Source of the DNA: Corynebacterium cystitidis
GTDB lineage: Bacteria; Actinomycetota; Actinomycetes; Mycobacteriales; Mycobacteriaceae
Reading direction: 5' to 3'
Length of the DNA stretch: 64,000 nt
Assembly: GCF_900187295.1 (NCBI RefSeq)
Contig: NZ_LT906473.1
Location: 744,001-808,000, forward strand
Shown: positions 29,601 through 37,501 of the stretch, in pieces
How positions within the stretch are numbered: position 1 is the first letter of the stretch
Layout: each line of letters begins with the position of its first letter
Notes under the pieces: model-generated
What the model saw: only the letters and a program-made list of their open reading frames with translations
What the model was told of the DNA's origin: nothing
Database searches by the model: none
Translations under genes and position numbers: made by a program

Positions 29601-30172
29601 GTTTCGAAGAGGCGATCGACGCCCAGACGGACACCCCACTGACCCAGATCTTGTCGGGCGAGATGCGCCACGGTACCGAAGTTGTCATCGGTGGCATCAT
29701 CTCTGCTGTGGACCGTCGCTTCTCCAAGAAGGATGGTTCCCCGTGGGCGATTGTGACCCTGGAAGACCATCACGGTGCCCAGGTTGAGGTGCTGCTGTTT
29801 AACAAGGTGTATTCCATGGTGGCTCCACAGATCGTGGAGGACAATATCATCTTGGTCTCGGCTCACATCTCCATCCGGGATGACCGCATGAGCATCTTCG
29901 GCGATGATGTGCGCGTGCCGGAGCTCGGCCCAGGTAACGGAGCTGGCCTTCCACTGCGCCTGACGCTACGCACAGAGCAGTGCACCATGGATAACATCAC
30001 CAAGCTGAAGAACGTGCTGGTGAATAATCCCGGCGAGTCTGACGTGTACCTGAACTTGGTCAACGGGGACGAGTCTCAGTTGCTTGTGCTGGGCGACCAC
30101 TTACGCGTCGAACGTTCCGGCAACCTGATGGGTGACCTTAAAGCGACGATGGGTGCCGGGATTTTGGGCTAA
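26612..30172 (+). CDS. dnaE: DNA polymerase III alpha subunit (replicative)
   Basis: This is the chromosomal replicase, 1186 residues and the usual actinobacterial DnaE1 size. The PHP domain starts at once ([15 protein letters not shown], residues 7-21), the proofreading fold of many actinobacterial DnaE1 proteins. Palm motifs are [16 protein letters not shown] and PDIDIDFDD (about 419-427). A QFDLF clamp-binding motif is at 946-950, and an OB fold follows (about 1010-1090). An own promoter is likely in the short gap, but none is clear. Its 3' end is marked by a complex inverted repeat. Confidence 0.97.
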   Translation: MAKKSSFVHLHNHTEFSMLDGMCKVDMLADEVVRQGMPAVGMTDHGNMFGSDAFYKAMKAADVKPIIGIESYLAPESRFNKKRVLWGTPDQKRDDVSASGAYLHQTMIAENVTGLRNLFKLSSFASYEGQLGKWPRMDAELIAEHADGIIGTTGCPSGDVQTRLRLGQFDAALEAAAMWQDIYGKDNYFLELMDHGLSIEKRVRDDLLRIGTMLDLPPVVTNDCHYVLESQAPAHEAMLCVQTGKTLLDPDRFKFDGTGYYIKTAEQMRELWDDDVPDACDNTLWIAERVQPYDEIWEEHPLDRMPVADVPEGHTPTSWLTEEVMRGLQDRFDGGEVPQEYIDRAKYEIDVIDVKGYPSYFLIVAEIIKHARSIGIRVGPGRGSAAGALVAYALTITNIDPMEHGLLFERFLNPERPSAPDIDIDFDDRRRGEMITYAAERWGEDKIAQVITFGTVKTKQAIKDAAKVNFGQPGFAMADRINGALPPAVMAKDIPLSGITDPEHPRYGEATEVRTMIETDPDVAKIYETARGLEGVVRQAGVHACAVIMSSVPLMDCIPMWKRPADGAIITGWDYPACEDIGLLKMDFLGLRNLTVLGDAIENVKKNREETIDLEALETNDPAVYELLSRGETLGVFQLDGGGMQELLKRMKPTGFNDIVASLALYRPGPMGVNAHWNYADRKNGRQQITPIHPELEEQLKEILDETYGLIVYQEQIMEIARKVANYTAGEADGFRKAMGKKKPEVLAAEYEKFWSGMQENGYSKDAMDALWGTIEPFASYAFNKSHAAGYALVSYWTAYMKANYTAEYMAALLTSVGDKKDKSAIYLSDCRHLGIRVLQPDINESEEDFMAVGEDIRYGLAAVRNVGREVVDSIKESRRTKGNFTSFSDYLDKIDLLPCNKRITESLIKAGAFDSLGHARKGLMLVQEDAVDSVLTTKKAADKGQFDLFAGFGGNSDDAASAFAIEVPDEEWDRKHKLALEREMLGMYVSGHPLDGFEEAIDAQTDTPLTQILSGEMRHGTEVVIGGIISAVDRRFSKKDGSPWAIVTLEDHHGAQVEVLLFNKVYSMVAPQIVEDNIILVSAHISIRDDRMSIFGDDVRVPELGPGNGAGLPLRLTLRTEQCTMDNITKLKNVLVNNPGESDVYLNLVNGDESQLLVLGDHLRVERSGNLMGDLKATMGAGILG

Positions 30173-30176
30173 ACCT

Positions 30177-30241
30177 GCACTTTTCGGCTGACAAAAACGC
30201 CCTTCGCCCAGAAAATCGGCTGATTTGTCAGCCGAAAGTGC
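30177..30241 (+). repeat. Inverted repeat with two competing hairpins after dnaE
   Basis: The left arm at 30177-30195 (GCACTTTTCGGCTGACAAA) matches the right arm at 30224-30241 inverted, with one extra base, giving about 18 bp around a 28-base loop. The right arm also forms a perfect local hairpin, TCGGCTGA at 30216-30223 with TCAGCCGA at 30228-30235 (loop TTTG). So TCGGCTGA occurs three times. It may serve as the dnaE terminator, though no T run follows the stem. Confidence 0.8.
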
Positions 30242-30244
30242 CTT

Positions 30245-30294
30245 GCTAGTGTACTGCTAGTGTACTGCTAGTTCGTCGTTGCTAGTTTGTCGTA
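30245..30294. repeat. Short tandem repeats beside the IS remnant
   Basis: Two exact copies of GCTAGTGTACT (30245-30255, 30256-30266) are followed by GCTAGTTCGTCGTT (30267-30280) and GCTAGTTTGTCGTA (30281-30294), which differ at two positions. The latter two lie in the 3' end of the broken transposase. They may come from replication slippage at the element's edge. Confidence 0.85.
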
Positions 30295-30893
30295 GCGGGT
30301 AGCACATGCGCGGTTGTGTTTGATGTGGTTGCTGGCACGCTCGACGGTATTGCGTCGCCGGTAGGCACGCGAATCTTGTCGAGCACAGGCACCATCTGCG
30401 GGCCATCACCTGCTTGACCGGCAGTGATCGCAAACTACATCACTCCACAGTGGGCATCACAGTTGACATGGAGTTTTGTAGACCACCCGCCACGCGAACG
30501 GCCAAGGCTGTGATCAAGGGGGTCGCTAAGGTGGCGCATCGTGCTGACTTGCCTCGCGCCAGCGCCATGAACATGCCCACGTGCGGTGGTCGAATCGACG
30601 CCGACTTCCCACGACAGCTTTCCCGTACGCTGGGCATGGGCCAGCAGGCGTGTATGGACTGATGCCCATACACCCTGGGCATTAAGGCGGGCACACAGGT
30701 AATAGACCCGCCACCACGGTCCGTAGCGCTCGGAAGCGTCACGCCAGGGGCAACCGGTGCAGATACGAACAGAAGATACCGCTGACCAAAAGGCGTACGT
30801 TCCAAATACGGGGCCTGCCCCGCTGTGAGGGGGCAGGTAACAGTGGCTCAAGTAGGCCCCATTCGTCATCTGTCAAATCATGGCGAGCCGAGG
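30268..30893 (-). pseudogene. Broken IS5-family transposase
   Basis: Reading the minus strand gives the start of an IS5-family (IS427-type) transposase: HDLTDDEWGLLEPLLP, then GRPRIWNVRLLVSGIF. After a frameshift comes TGCPWRDASERYGPWW, followed by WEVGVDSTTARGHVHGAGAR and GRSRGGWSTKLHV. Next are an in-frame TAG, then FAITAGQAGDGPQMVPVLDKIRVPT. A deletion removes the catalytic middle, and the frame resumes as RRRNTVERASNHIKHN to a TAG at 30268. The usual start codon is missing too. It is an inactive relic. Confidence 0.88.
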
Positions 30894-30894
30894 G

Positions 30895-31020
30895 CGGTAT
30901 AATAGCCAACGAAGGTTTCCTTGCGAGCGTAGATGATTAGATACCACCGGCGAGCGCAGGAAACCCTTCACGCTGCTCCAAGACACGCCGAACTCACTGA
31001 CCACAATTTCACAACACGAT
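30895..31020 (-). pseudogene. Possible fragment of a second transposase
   Basis: A short minus-strand reading contains CEIVVSEFGVSWSSVKGFL, which resembles the helix-turn-helix segment of ISL3-type transposases. It has no start, no catalytic part and runs into the IS5 relic. The match is short, so this is only a suggestion. Confidence 0.25.
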
Positions 31021-31260
31021 CTAGTAGTCACTGCTGTGCTTCTCGGTATCAGCTCGTCGACTTGGTAGAAGTGCGACGATAACCCCAACGATGGTGACAA
31101 GCAGTGACAACGCGTGCCACACAAGAATCCACGTGGGCGCGTATCTGTCGAGGCCCTGTGCTTCCATCTGTCGGTAGTCCAAGCCGGAGGCAATGACAGA
31201 CACTGCCAAGGACACGAGGCCAATGCCGATAAAAAGGAAACCTAGCTTTCTTCGTGACAT
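31021..31260 (-). CDS. Small membrane protein, unknown function
   Basis: This 79-residue protein has two hydrophobic segments (about 7-26 and 43-66) joined by a charged loop (YRQMEAQGLDRYAPTW), and a charged tail. The ATG is preceded by AAGGAAAGGA, a credible ribosome site about eight bases away. I do not recognise the family. It sits between IS remnants and a gene fragment, so it may be a newly exposed or leftover gene. Confidence 0.6.
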   Translation of the reverse strand: MSRRKLGFLFIGIGLVSLAVSVIASGLDYRQMEAQGLDRYAPTWILVWHALSLLVTIVGVIVALLPSRRADTEKHSSDY

Positions 31261-31285
31261 GGCAGACAGATCCTTTCCTTAGGTC

Positions 31286-31501
31286 TCACCAATTGCAGCG
31301 GTGGCTCCACACGTTCCACACCCAGTAACGGTTATTGTGGCGGAAACGCTCTAGATTATAGGTTCCTGTGAAAGGTAACCCTACGGTGCCGAGGGTAACA
31401 TGGCAATCATACTGCTGCTTTAGTGTGGCTTTATTGGTAACTGCAGGGTATTTGTTTATCCATTCGCGCCAACCGGCTTCAGTATGCATCATCAGTAGCA
31501 C
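31286..31501 (-). pseudogene. DUF2599-like C-terminal fragment
   Basis: The 71-residue reading GWREWINKYP, QQYDCHVTL, TYNLERFRHN and a closing SHRCNW matches the pattern of the C-terminal DUF2599 domain of actinobacterial exported proteins. Intact members start with a signal peptide and a longer N-terminal part. Here a stop codon sits just upstream and no signal peptide can be found. I read it as a 5'-truncated remnant, though a short intact gene from the GTG at 31501 is possible. Confidence 0.5.
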
Positions 31502-31535
31502 TATGCTTCACCTTCGCTTACGTGTCTGTTAGCTA

Positions 31536-31571
31536 TCGTCGCAGATTCTGCAGCTGCAGAATCTGCGACGA
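31536..31571. repeat. Perfect 36-nt palindrome without a spacer
   Basis: TCGTCGCAGATTCTGCAG is followed at once by its exact reverse complement, so 18-bp arms meet with no loop; the centre is two overlapping CTGCAG sites. No T run follows on either strand. The flanks are a DUF2599-like fragment and a methyltransferase gene. It could be an operator, a resolution site or a cruciform-forming element; nothing in the sequence decides. Confidence 0.95.
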
Positions 31572-31735
31572 ACGTACTCGGAAGAATATATTTGTGGTAC
31601 CGAAGCGCGGCTTCCACTTCATTGCCATTAAGATGACACCTAGCAAGCCTGTAAAACCAGAGCCCTGGTCTGGCTGACAGTAGTGTGTACCAAGTTTGTG
31701 CACCACCTTATGTACTAACAATTTTTGGAGAATGC
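31572..31735. other. Gap between palindrome and the methyltransferase gene
   Basis: There is no gene here. The stretch is AT-richer than its surroundings. TTGGAG at 31725-31730 is the ribosome site of the methyltransferase. The rest holds no hairpin or clear promoter that I can support. Confidence 0.5.
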
Positions 31736-32944
31736 ATGCCAGTAAACAAGATTCGTACCACCCACGTCGGCTCCCTGCCGCGCACCCCGGAACTGCTGGA
31801 GGCGAATCAGCGCCGCGCGGAAGGCACCATCGAGGACCAAGAGTTCTTCGAAATTCTGCAGAAGTCAGCGGATGACGTCGTGAAGCGTCAAGTAGACATG
31901 GGCATCGATATCATCAATGAGGGGGAGTACGGCCACATCACCTCCGGCGCTGTTGACTACGGGGCGTGGTGGAACTACTCCTTCTCTCGCCTCGGCGGGC
32001 TGACCATGACCGATGAGGACCGTTGGGCAGCTCAGGAAATCAAGCGCTCCACCCCGGGCAACATCCAGCTGACCAGCTTCTCGGATCGTCGCGACCGCCA
32101 GATCTTCGCAGAAGCATATAACGACCCTGATTCCGGTATTTTCACCGGACGAGCGAAGGTGGGCAACCCGAAGTTCACCGGCCCGGTGACCTATATTGGC
32201 CAGGAAGACGTCGACGCGGACGTGAAGTTCCTGCGTGAGGCCATGGATAAGGCTGGCGCAAAGGACGGTTTCGTCGCTGCGCTGTCGCCGGGGTCCGCAG
32301 CGCGTCTGAAGAATGAGTACTACGAAACCGACGAGGAGCTGGTCCAGGCGTGTGCTGACGCAATGGCACAAGAATACAAGGCGATTACCGATGCTGGCTT
32401 CACCGTGCAGCTCGACGCGCCGGACCTGGCTGAGTCCTGGGACCAGATCAACCCAGAGCCAAGTCTCGAGGATTACCGCGCATGGCTGCGCATCCGTGTT
32501 GACGCCATCAACTCCGCCATCAAGGACCTTCCGAAGGAGCAGGTCCGCCTGCACATCTGCTGGGGTTCTTGGCATGGTCCGCACACTACGGACGTAGAGT
32601 TCGGCGACATCATTGACGAGATCCTGCGTGCTGATGTGGGCGGCTACTCTTTCGAGGGTGCGTCGCCTCGCCACGGCCATGAGTGGCGCGTCTGGGAAAA
32701 CGGCACCCTGCCTGCCGGCAAGCTGATCTACCCGGGTGTGATTTCTCACTCCACTAATGCGGTTGAGCACCCACGTTTGGTGGCAGACCGCATTATTCAG
32801 TTCGCTGAGGCGGCAGGCCCAGAGAACGTTGTGGCATCTACTGACTGTGGTTTGGGCGGTCGCCTGCACCACCAGATTGCGTGGGCGAAGCTGGAGTCCT
32901 TGGTTGAGGGAGCCGAGATCGCGTCGAAGGAACTGTTCGGCTAA
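31736..32944 (+). CDS. MetE-like cobalamin-independent methyltransferase
   Basis: This cytoplasmic TIM barrel has 402 residues from ATG 31736, with TTGGAG before it. It belongs to the MetE C-terminal domain superfamily (COG0620), which includes methionine synthase II and alkyl-CoM transferases. The likely zinc ligands are in HICWGSWHG (His and Cys) and STDCGLGGR (Cys). The N-terminal half of full-length MetE is absent, so it resembles the single-domain methyltransferases whose methyl donor is not always known. A bidirectional terminator follows. It is the only intact enzyme gene in this disturbed region. Confidence 0.85.
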   Translation: MPVNKIRTTHVGSLPRTPELLEANQRRAEGTIEDQEFFEILQKSADDVVKRQVDMGIDIINEGEYGHITSGAVDYGAWWNYSFSRLGGLTMTDEDRWAAQEIKRSTPGNIQLTSFSDRRDRQIFAEAYNDPDSGIFTGRAKVGNPKFTGPVTYIGQEDVDADVKFLREAMDKAGAKDGFVAALSPGSAARLKNEYYETDEELVQACADAMAQEYKAITDAGFTVQLDAPDLAESWDQINPEPSLEDYRAWLRIRVDAINSAIKDLPKEQVRLHICWGSWHGPHTTDVEFGDIIDEILRADVGGYSFEGASPRHGHEWRVWENGTLPAGKLIYPGVISHSTNAVEHPRLVADRIIQFAEAAGPENVVASTDCGLGGRLHHQIAWAKLESLVEGAEIASKELFG

Positions 32945-32961
32945 GTCGCTTATCGACGAAA

Positions 32962-33016
32962 AACCGGCGCCGCTGTCAACTACTGTGTAGTTGGGGGCAA
33001 CGGCGCCGGATTTTTA
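32962..33016. terminator. Bidirectional terminator
   Basis: CCGGCGCCG at 32964-32972 pairs with CGGCGCCGG at 33001-33009. An inner hairpin, CAACTAC/GTAGTTG, lies at 32977-32993. The stem is bounded by GAAAAA on the left and ATTTTTA on the right, so it can end both the methyltransferase gene and the minus-strand gene that stops at 33026. Confidence 0.92.
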
Positions 33017-33025
33017 TGTGTGAGC

Positions 33026-33439
33026 TTAGCTCAACGCTTTGATAATCGGCACGATGATGACAAGTGCCTGGGTGATCGCGGTGAGAATACCCATGATCAC
33101 ATTGATCCACTTAAACGTTTCTTCCGCTTCAGGCGATAGCTTGTTCCATTCCAGCAGTGTGCTGGATAGGTTTTCTGATGAAGTCTTGTCGGGGTCCTTG
33201 CTGGAGGAAGATCCAGAGGAGCCGTCTTTGGTGGTGTCCTCATCAGAAGGCTGCTCAGGCTTGTCCTGCTCAGGTGCCGTGCCCTTTTCCTGGTCGGTGG
33301 TTTGAGCTTGTTCGCCAGCGGAGGTGACGGTGCTATCCGCTTTGCCTGGATCTGCAGGGGTTTCAGCGTGTACTGGTGACACTCCTGCGAGAACAACGGC
33401 GGCAGCGGTGGCCAGCGCAACGGTAATGCGTCGGTTCAC
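33026..33439 (-). CDS. Small exported protein A of a tandem pair
   Basis: This 137-residue protein starts with GTG after GAGGAG. It has a Sec signal peptide, with likely cleavage after SPVHA (about residue 25). A long linker rich in Ser, Thr, Asp, Lys and Gln follows, then LSPEAEETFKWI and a strongly hydrophobic C-terminal segment (about 111-136). It could sit in the plasma or outer mycolate membrane by its C terminus. I do not recognise the family. It resembles the neighbouring gene in layout, with a similar signal start (MxRRxxVAxATA), so the two are probably duplicates. Confidence 0.75.
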   Translation of the reverse strand: MNRRITVALATAAAVVLAGVSPVHAETPADPGKADSTVTSAGEQAQTTDQEKGTAPEQDKPEQPSDEDTTKDGSSGSSSSKDPDKTSSENLSSTLLEWNKLSPEAEETFKWINVIMGILTAITQALVIIVPIIKALS

Positions 33440-33469
33440 TGTGGGAACTCCTCGTGAAATATTGTGAGT

Positions 33470-33766
33470 TTAGAAATTTAGGTTGATCTGGACGCCGAGC
33501 ATGTTCGCAGCTTTCTCGATGCCACGGGGGTCCGATGCCAAAACCAATGCGATTGCAACGACGGCGCCCAGAACACCGGAGACACCAGCCACAACGTAGC
33601 CTTCTGCGTTTTCAGACGAGCTGGAAGAGCCATTGTCCGTTTGCGTAGAGTTGGTCTGGCCCTCTGGGTTCGTACCATTGTTGGGTGTATCTGCCATTGC
33701 TGGTGCTACGGCGATGGATGTTGCTGCAACTGCTGTTGCGATTGCGACCGAAAGACGGCGCTTCAT
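33470..33766 (-). CDS. Small exported protein B of a tandem pair
   Basis: This 98-residue protein starts at ATG 33766, with AGAGGAGA upstream. An ATG-like start further up (33805) would bury the signal peptide. The signal peptide ends at APAMA and a short Asn/Thr/Ser-rich linker (NGSSSSSENAEG) follows. Next is one hydrophobic segment (about 55-77) and a short tail (DPRGIEKAANMLGVQINLNF). The family is unknown. It lies upstream of protein A on the same strand with 30 bases between, so they form an operon. Confidence 0.75.
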   Translation of the reverse strand: MKRRLSVAIATAVAATSIAVAPAMADTPNNGTNPEGQTNSTQTDNGSSSSSENAEGYVVAGVSGVLGAVVAIALVLASDPRGIEKAANMLGVQINLNF

Positions 33767-33832
33767 GTTTTTATTCTCCTCTGAACTTTTTCCCATTTCC
33801 TTCAAAAGAATCTAGCAGCATTGTCAACGTTT

Positions 33833-34425
33833 TTACAGCGGACGCTGTGAAAGAAAAGGACGGAGCTGGTCCAACCGCTCTGCGGTCACAGCAGGGTTCA
33901 TCGCACCAACGCCGCCGGAGCTAATAGTATCACCGGAGGCTGAGCCTGCAGGTGGGGTAGTTTCCACACGATCATCTACCTGGAAAATAGTGGCGGTCCC
34001 TGATACCTCGTTTCCAACTACTAGCAGGTTTACACCAGTGGGCGAATCAGTCGCGGGGATGAACGCCAAGCCCTCTGGACCCAAATCTCCGGCCTTCGGT
34101 AGGTTGTTGACATAGGCCACGTACTTCGCCTGTGCTGCGTCAGTGATGTCGTACACAATGACGCCACCGAAGCGCTCGAATCCGATGAATGCGTAGGTGC
34201 GTTTAAATCCTTCAAGCGTGCGTCGGCCTCGTTGGCGGTCACCACGTAGGTCTGGCCTGCAACTTCGTACGCGCCGATGGAGTCTGGTTGGCGGATGCCC
34301 TTGACCTGCCAGGTGCCCATCTTAATTGCACCGCTGTCGCCGTCTTCATCACAGTCAGATGGGTCAAATGGGATCTGCGTGCGCGGGAGGTAAAGTCCAC
34401 ATGAACCTGTGGTGGGTGGTCGGGC
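33833..34425 (-). pseudogene. Broken choice-of-anchor I/alkaline-phosphatase-like exported protein
   Basis: Two minus-strand frames join into one family pattern. The upstream frame reads LPRTQIPFDPSDCDEDG, MGTWQVKGIRQPDSIGAYE and TYVVTANEADAR. Near 34200 it shifts to another frame, YAFIGFERFGGVIVYDITD, GDLGPEGLAFIP and LLVVGNEVSGT. These are marks of choice-of-anchor I domain proteins (esterase-like phytase/phosphatase beta-propellers). The N-terminal half, including the signal peptide, is missing and residues seem deleted at the frame shift. It is inactive. ilvA's promoter lies against its upstream end. Confidence 0.8.
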
Positions 34426-34441
34426 GCGTACTTTAGGGGTC

Positions 34442-34456
34442 TACACTAAACAACCA
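34442..34456 (+). promoter_or_regulatory. Probable ilvA promoter giving a leaderless mRNA
   Basis: TACACT at 34442-34447 is a good -10 box (TAnnnT). Transcription would start about seven bases later, at or next to the ilvA ATG at 34456. No ribosome site is visible before the ATG. Leaderless mRNAs are common in corynebacteria. The -35 box is not clear. Confidence 0.5.
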
Positions 34457-35727
34457 TGAGCTTCGATCCGGTACATGCGTCAGACATTCAGGTGGCGCAG
34501 GCGAGTATCTCGTCAGTGATTGCCCCGACCCCGCTGCAGTACTGCCCCCGCTTGTCAGACAAACATGGTGTGGAGGTCTACCTCAAGCGCGAGGACTTGC
34601 AGGATGTGCGTTCCTACAAGATTCGTGGCGCCTACTATGCGATGTCCCAGTTACAAGCGCAGCAACGCAGCGCGGGGGTGGTGGCCGCGTCGGCAGGCAA
34701 CCATGCCCAGGGTGTGGCGTACGCTTGCCGGACGATGAGGATTGAAGGTCGCATCTTTGTGCCGAGTACCACCCCGAAGCAGAAACGTGACCGCATTCAC
34801 GTTCATGGTGGTGACAAGGTCGAGCTGGTGGTCACGGGCGCCAACTTTGATGAGGCAGCCGAAGCTGCTCGTCGTGACGCGAACGAGCGGGGCGCAACCA
34901 TGATCGAGCCGTTCGATTCGCGCGATACGGTCATCGGCCAAGGCACTGTGGCTGCCGAGATCATCACACAGCTGACTGCTTTGGGCAAGTCTCTGGACTC
35001 GATTGTGGTGCCGGTGGGTGGCGCCGGTTTGCTGTCGGGTGTCACCAGTTACCTTGCCGATATGTCTCCCCGTACCGCCATCGTGGGTGTTGAGCCTGCT
35101 GGTGCCCCATCGTTGCAGGCCGCGATCGCTAACAAAGGCCCGGTCACGCTGAAGGACGTGGACAACTTCGTCGATGGTGCCTCCGTCAAGCGCACCGGCG
35201 ATCTGAACTACCAGATCGTGGAGGCAAACCAGGGCCGCATCCACCTGCTCTCCGCTGATGAGGGCGCGGTATCCACCGAGATACTAGACCTGTACCAAAA
35301 CGAGGGCATCATCGCGGAACCCGCCGGTGCTCTTTCCGTAGCCGGGCTGGAGGAAACCTCGCTCGCCCCGGGTTCCGTCGTGGCCTGCATCATCTCCGGA
35401 GGCAACAATGACGTGCTACGTTACGCCGAGATTATGGAGCGCTCCCTGGTCCACCGCGGCCTGAAGCACTACTTCTTGGTGAACTTCCCGCAGGAACCTG
35501 GTCAGCTGCGCCGTTTCCTCACCGATGTTCTTGGCCCAGACGACGACATCGCTTTGTTCGAGTATTTGAAGAAAAATAACCGCGAAACAGGGGCCGCCCT
35601 CGTCGGTATCGAGCTTGCTGCAGCGCGTGATCTGGGCCCACTGCTGAAGCGCATGGAGGAGTCCGGCATGGACTGCGAGCGCCTCATGCCGGGCACACCG
35701 GCCTACGAGTACATTGTGGGCAATTAA
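34456..35727 (+). CDS. ilvA: Threonine dehydratase (biosynthetic)
   Basis: IlvA turns threonine into 2-oxobutanoate, the first step to isoleucine. The PLP lysine is K55 in RSYKIRGAYYAM, and VPVGGAGLLSGV is the phosphate loop. The C-terminal part after about residue 330 (LKHYFLVNFPQEPGQLRRFL) is a single ACT-like regulatory domain through which isoleucine inhibits the enzyme. This is the short form of 423 residues, as in C. glutamicum. ileS with its T-box is also in this window, so both isoleucine synthesis and use are represented. Confidence 0.95.
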   Translation: MSFDPVHASDIQVAQASISSVIAPTPLQYCPRLSDKHGVEVYLKREDLQDVRSYKIRGAYYAMSQLQAQQRSAGVVAASAGNHAQGVAYACRTMRIEGRIFVPSTTPKQKRDRIHVHGGDKVELVVTGANFDEAAEAARRDANERGATMIEPFDSRDTVIGQGTVAAEIITQLTALGKSLDSIVVPVGGAGLLSGVTSYLADMSPRTAIVGVEPAGAPSLQAAIANKGPVTLKDVDNFVDGASVKRTGDLNYQIVEANQGRIHLLSADEGAVSTEILDLYQNEGIIAEPAGALSVAGLEETSLAPGSVVACIISGGNNDVLRYAEIMERSLVHRGLKHYFLVNFPQEPGQLRRFLTDVLGPDDDIALFEYLKKNNRETGAALVGIELAAARDLGPLLKRMEESGMDCERLMPGTPAYEYIVGN

Positions 35728-35730
35728 CGC

Positions 35731-37470
35731 TTAACGACGAATTATTGCGAACTCCCACCCACCCAGGTGGGTCTCGTCGTCACGCACATCTGGCTGTGTG
35801 AAGCTGTAAATCAGCTGGCCACCAACAGGGACCACTGCGGGCTCCTCGCCCAGGTTGACAGCCAGCACAACATCGTCATACCCCATGGTCAGCCACGTGT
35901 TGCCGTGATCTACTTGCAGCTCGCGCAGATCAGAACGGCTCAAACCCAGCTCGCGGCGCAACTCAAGCAAGCGGGTGTAGGCCGCGTGGATCTTTTCCTG
36001 TTCGCTGGTGAAGTCCCAGTCCAATTTCGCTGATTCAAAGGTTTCCTCCGCCGCTGGGTCTGGAACATCGGAAGCATCCCAGCCAGAACGGGCGAATTCG
36101 CGGAAGCGGCCCTCACGGGTGAGACGGTTGAGCTCGTCGTCAGTGTGCGAACAGAAGAAGGGGAACGGAGTTTGCGCACCAAACTCCTCACCCATAAACA
36201 GCATCGGGGTAAACGGCGAGAAGTAGATCACTGCCGCCTTAAGAACCTGCTGTGCTGGCGTGAGGTTCTGCGATGGGCGGTCACCTTTTGCACGGTTACC
36301 CGTCTGGTCATGCGTGGTGGTGTAGGTGACCAGGCGAGCAGGGGATGTCGTGGATAAGTCAATCGCACGGCCGTGCGTGCGCCCGCGGAAACCGGACCAC
36401 GAATTACGGAACCGGAACCCGTGGCGCAACGTGTCTGCTAAGAGCTCGATCGAACCGAAATCCTCGTAGTAGGCGTGCTGCTCACCAGAAACAACGGTGT
36501 GCAGCGCGTGGTGAATATCATCCACCCACTGGCCGGCCAAACCGTACCCACCACTGGCCTTCGGAGTAATCACACGCGGATCATTCAAATCACTCTCTGC
36601 AATGATGGGCCGAGGGATCCCGGTGCGGGCTTCTACCTGGTCGGCGATGTCCTGGATCTGCTCCAGGATCGAATACGCGCCACGATCATCCAGCGAGTGC
36701 ACAGCGTCAAGGCGCAGGCCATCAATATGGAATTCGTCCAGCCACTGCAGCACCGTATCTAAGATATAGCGGCGCACCTCGTCTGAACCGGGGGTGGAGA
36801 TATTAACAACTTCACCCCAGCCGGTGGAACCACCAGCGGTGTAGGGGCCGAAGAAACCGTTGTAGTTACCGTCTGGGCCGAAGTGGTTGTACACCACATC
36901 CAAAATCACGCCGATGCCCTTATTGTGGGCAGCGTTGACAAGCTCCTTCAGGCCACGTGCTCCACCGTAGGATTCTTGAACGGCGAACCACTCCACGCCG
37001 TCATAGCCCCAGTTGCGCTCGCCGCCAAAAGGCTGCACAGGCATCAGTTCGATTGTGGTTACGCCCAGGGCCTTCAGGTAATCGAGCTGATCGACGACAC
37101 CGGCAAAAGTGCCTTCTGGGGTGAAGGTGCCTACGTGTAGTTCATAGATCACTTGGCCGGGCAGCACGCGACCGGTCCAATCCTGGTCGGTCCACTCAAA
37201 CCCGGGGTCAAGCACCTCGGACAGCCCGTGAACCCCGTCCGGCTGCGACTTCGTGCGCGGATCAGGAAGAGTGATTGACCAGTGCTCACCGTCGTGAACT
37301 TCAAATCCGTACCTGTCGCCCGGGCGAGCCACAATATCGCACGTCCACCAGCTGGACCGGTTGGTGCAAGGATCGGTCACGCGGTGCATCTCCACCGTCG
37401 AACCATTGAGCTTCAAACGGACATCGTGGGCGAAGGGGGCCCACACGGAATACGGTTGAAAAGAAGTCAT
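35731..37470 (-). CDS. treZ: Malto-oligosyltrehalose trehalohydrolase
   Basis: TreZ releases trehalose from the maltooligosyl-trehalose made by TreY. It is a GH13 enzyme; the N-terminal carbohydrate-binding domain (SVWAPFAHDVRLKLNG) is followed by the barrel with the nucleophile segment GLRLDAVHSL, the acid/base IIAESDLNDP and TTTHDQTGNRAKGDR. I chose ATG 37470 (579 residues); a GTG two codons upstream is possible. There is no clear ribosome site, and a TAGTCT -10 box lies close, so the mRNA may be leaderless. Trehalose also serves as the acceptor for mycolates in this group. Converges with ilvA. Confidence 0.94.
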   Translation of the reverse strand: MTSFQPYSVWAPFAHDVRLKLNGSTVEMHRVTDPCTNRSSWWTCDIVARPGDRYGFEVHDGEHWSITLPDPRTKSQPDGVHGLSEVLDPGFEWTDQDWTGRVLPGQVIYELHVGTFTPEGTFAGVVDQLDYLKALGVTTIELMPVQPFGGERNWGYDGVEWFAVQESYGGARGLKELVNAAHNKGIGVILDVVYNHFGPDGNYNGFFGPYTAGGSTGWGEVVNISTPGSDEVRRYILDTVLQWLDEFHIDGLRLDAVHSLDDRGAYSILEQIQDIADQVEARTGIPRPIIAESDLNDPRVITPKASGGYGLAGQWVDDIHHALHTVVSGEQHAYYEDFGSIELLADTLRHGFRFRNSWSGFRGRTHGRAIDLSTTSPARLVTYTTTHDQTGNRAKGDRPSQNLTPAQQVLKAAVIYFSPFTPMLFMGEEFGAQTPFPFFCSHTDDELNRLTREGRFREFARSGWDASDVPDPAAEETFESAKLDWDFTSEQEKIHAAYTRLLELRRELGLSRSDLRELQVDHGNTWLTMGYDDVVLAVNLGEEPAVVPVGGQLIYSFTQPDVRDDETHLGGWEFAIIRR

Positions 37471-37501
37471 ACTCACAGGTTAGACTAAAATACCTTGCAT
37501 C

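Noticed and set aside
35757..35772. ACCCAC/GTGGGT hairpin near the end of treZ as ilvA terminator
   Set aside because: Only six base pairs with no T run, and it lies in the treZ coding sequence.
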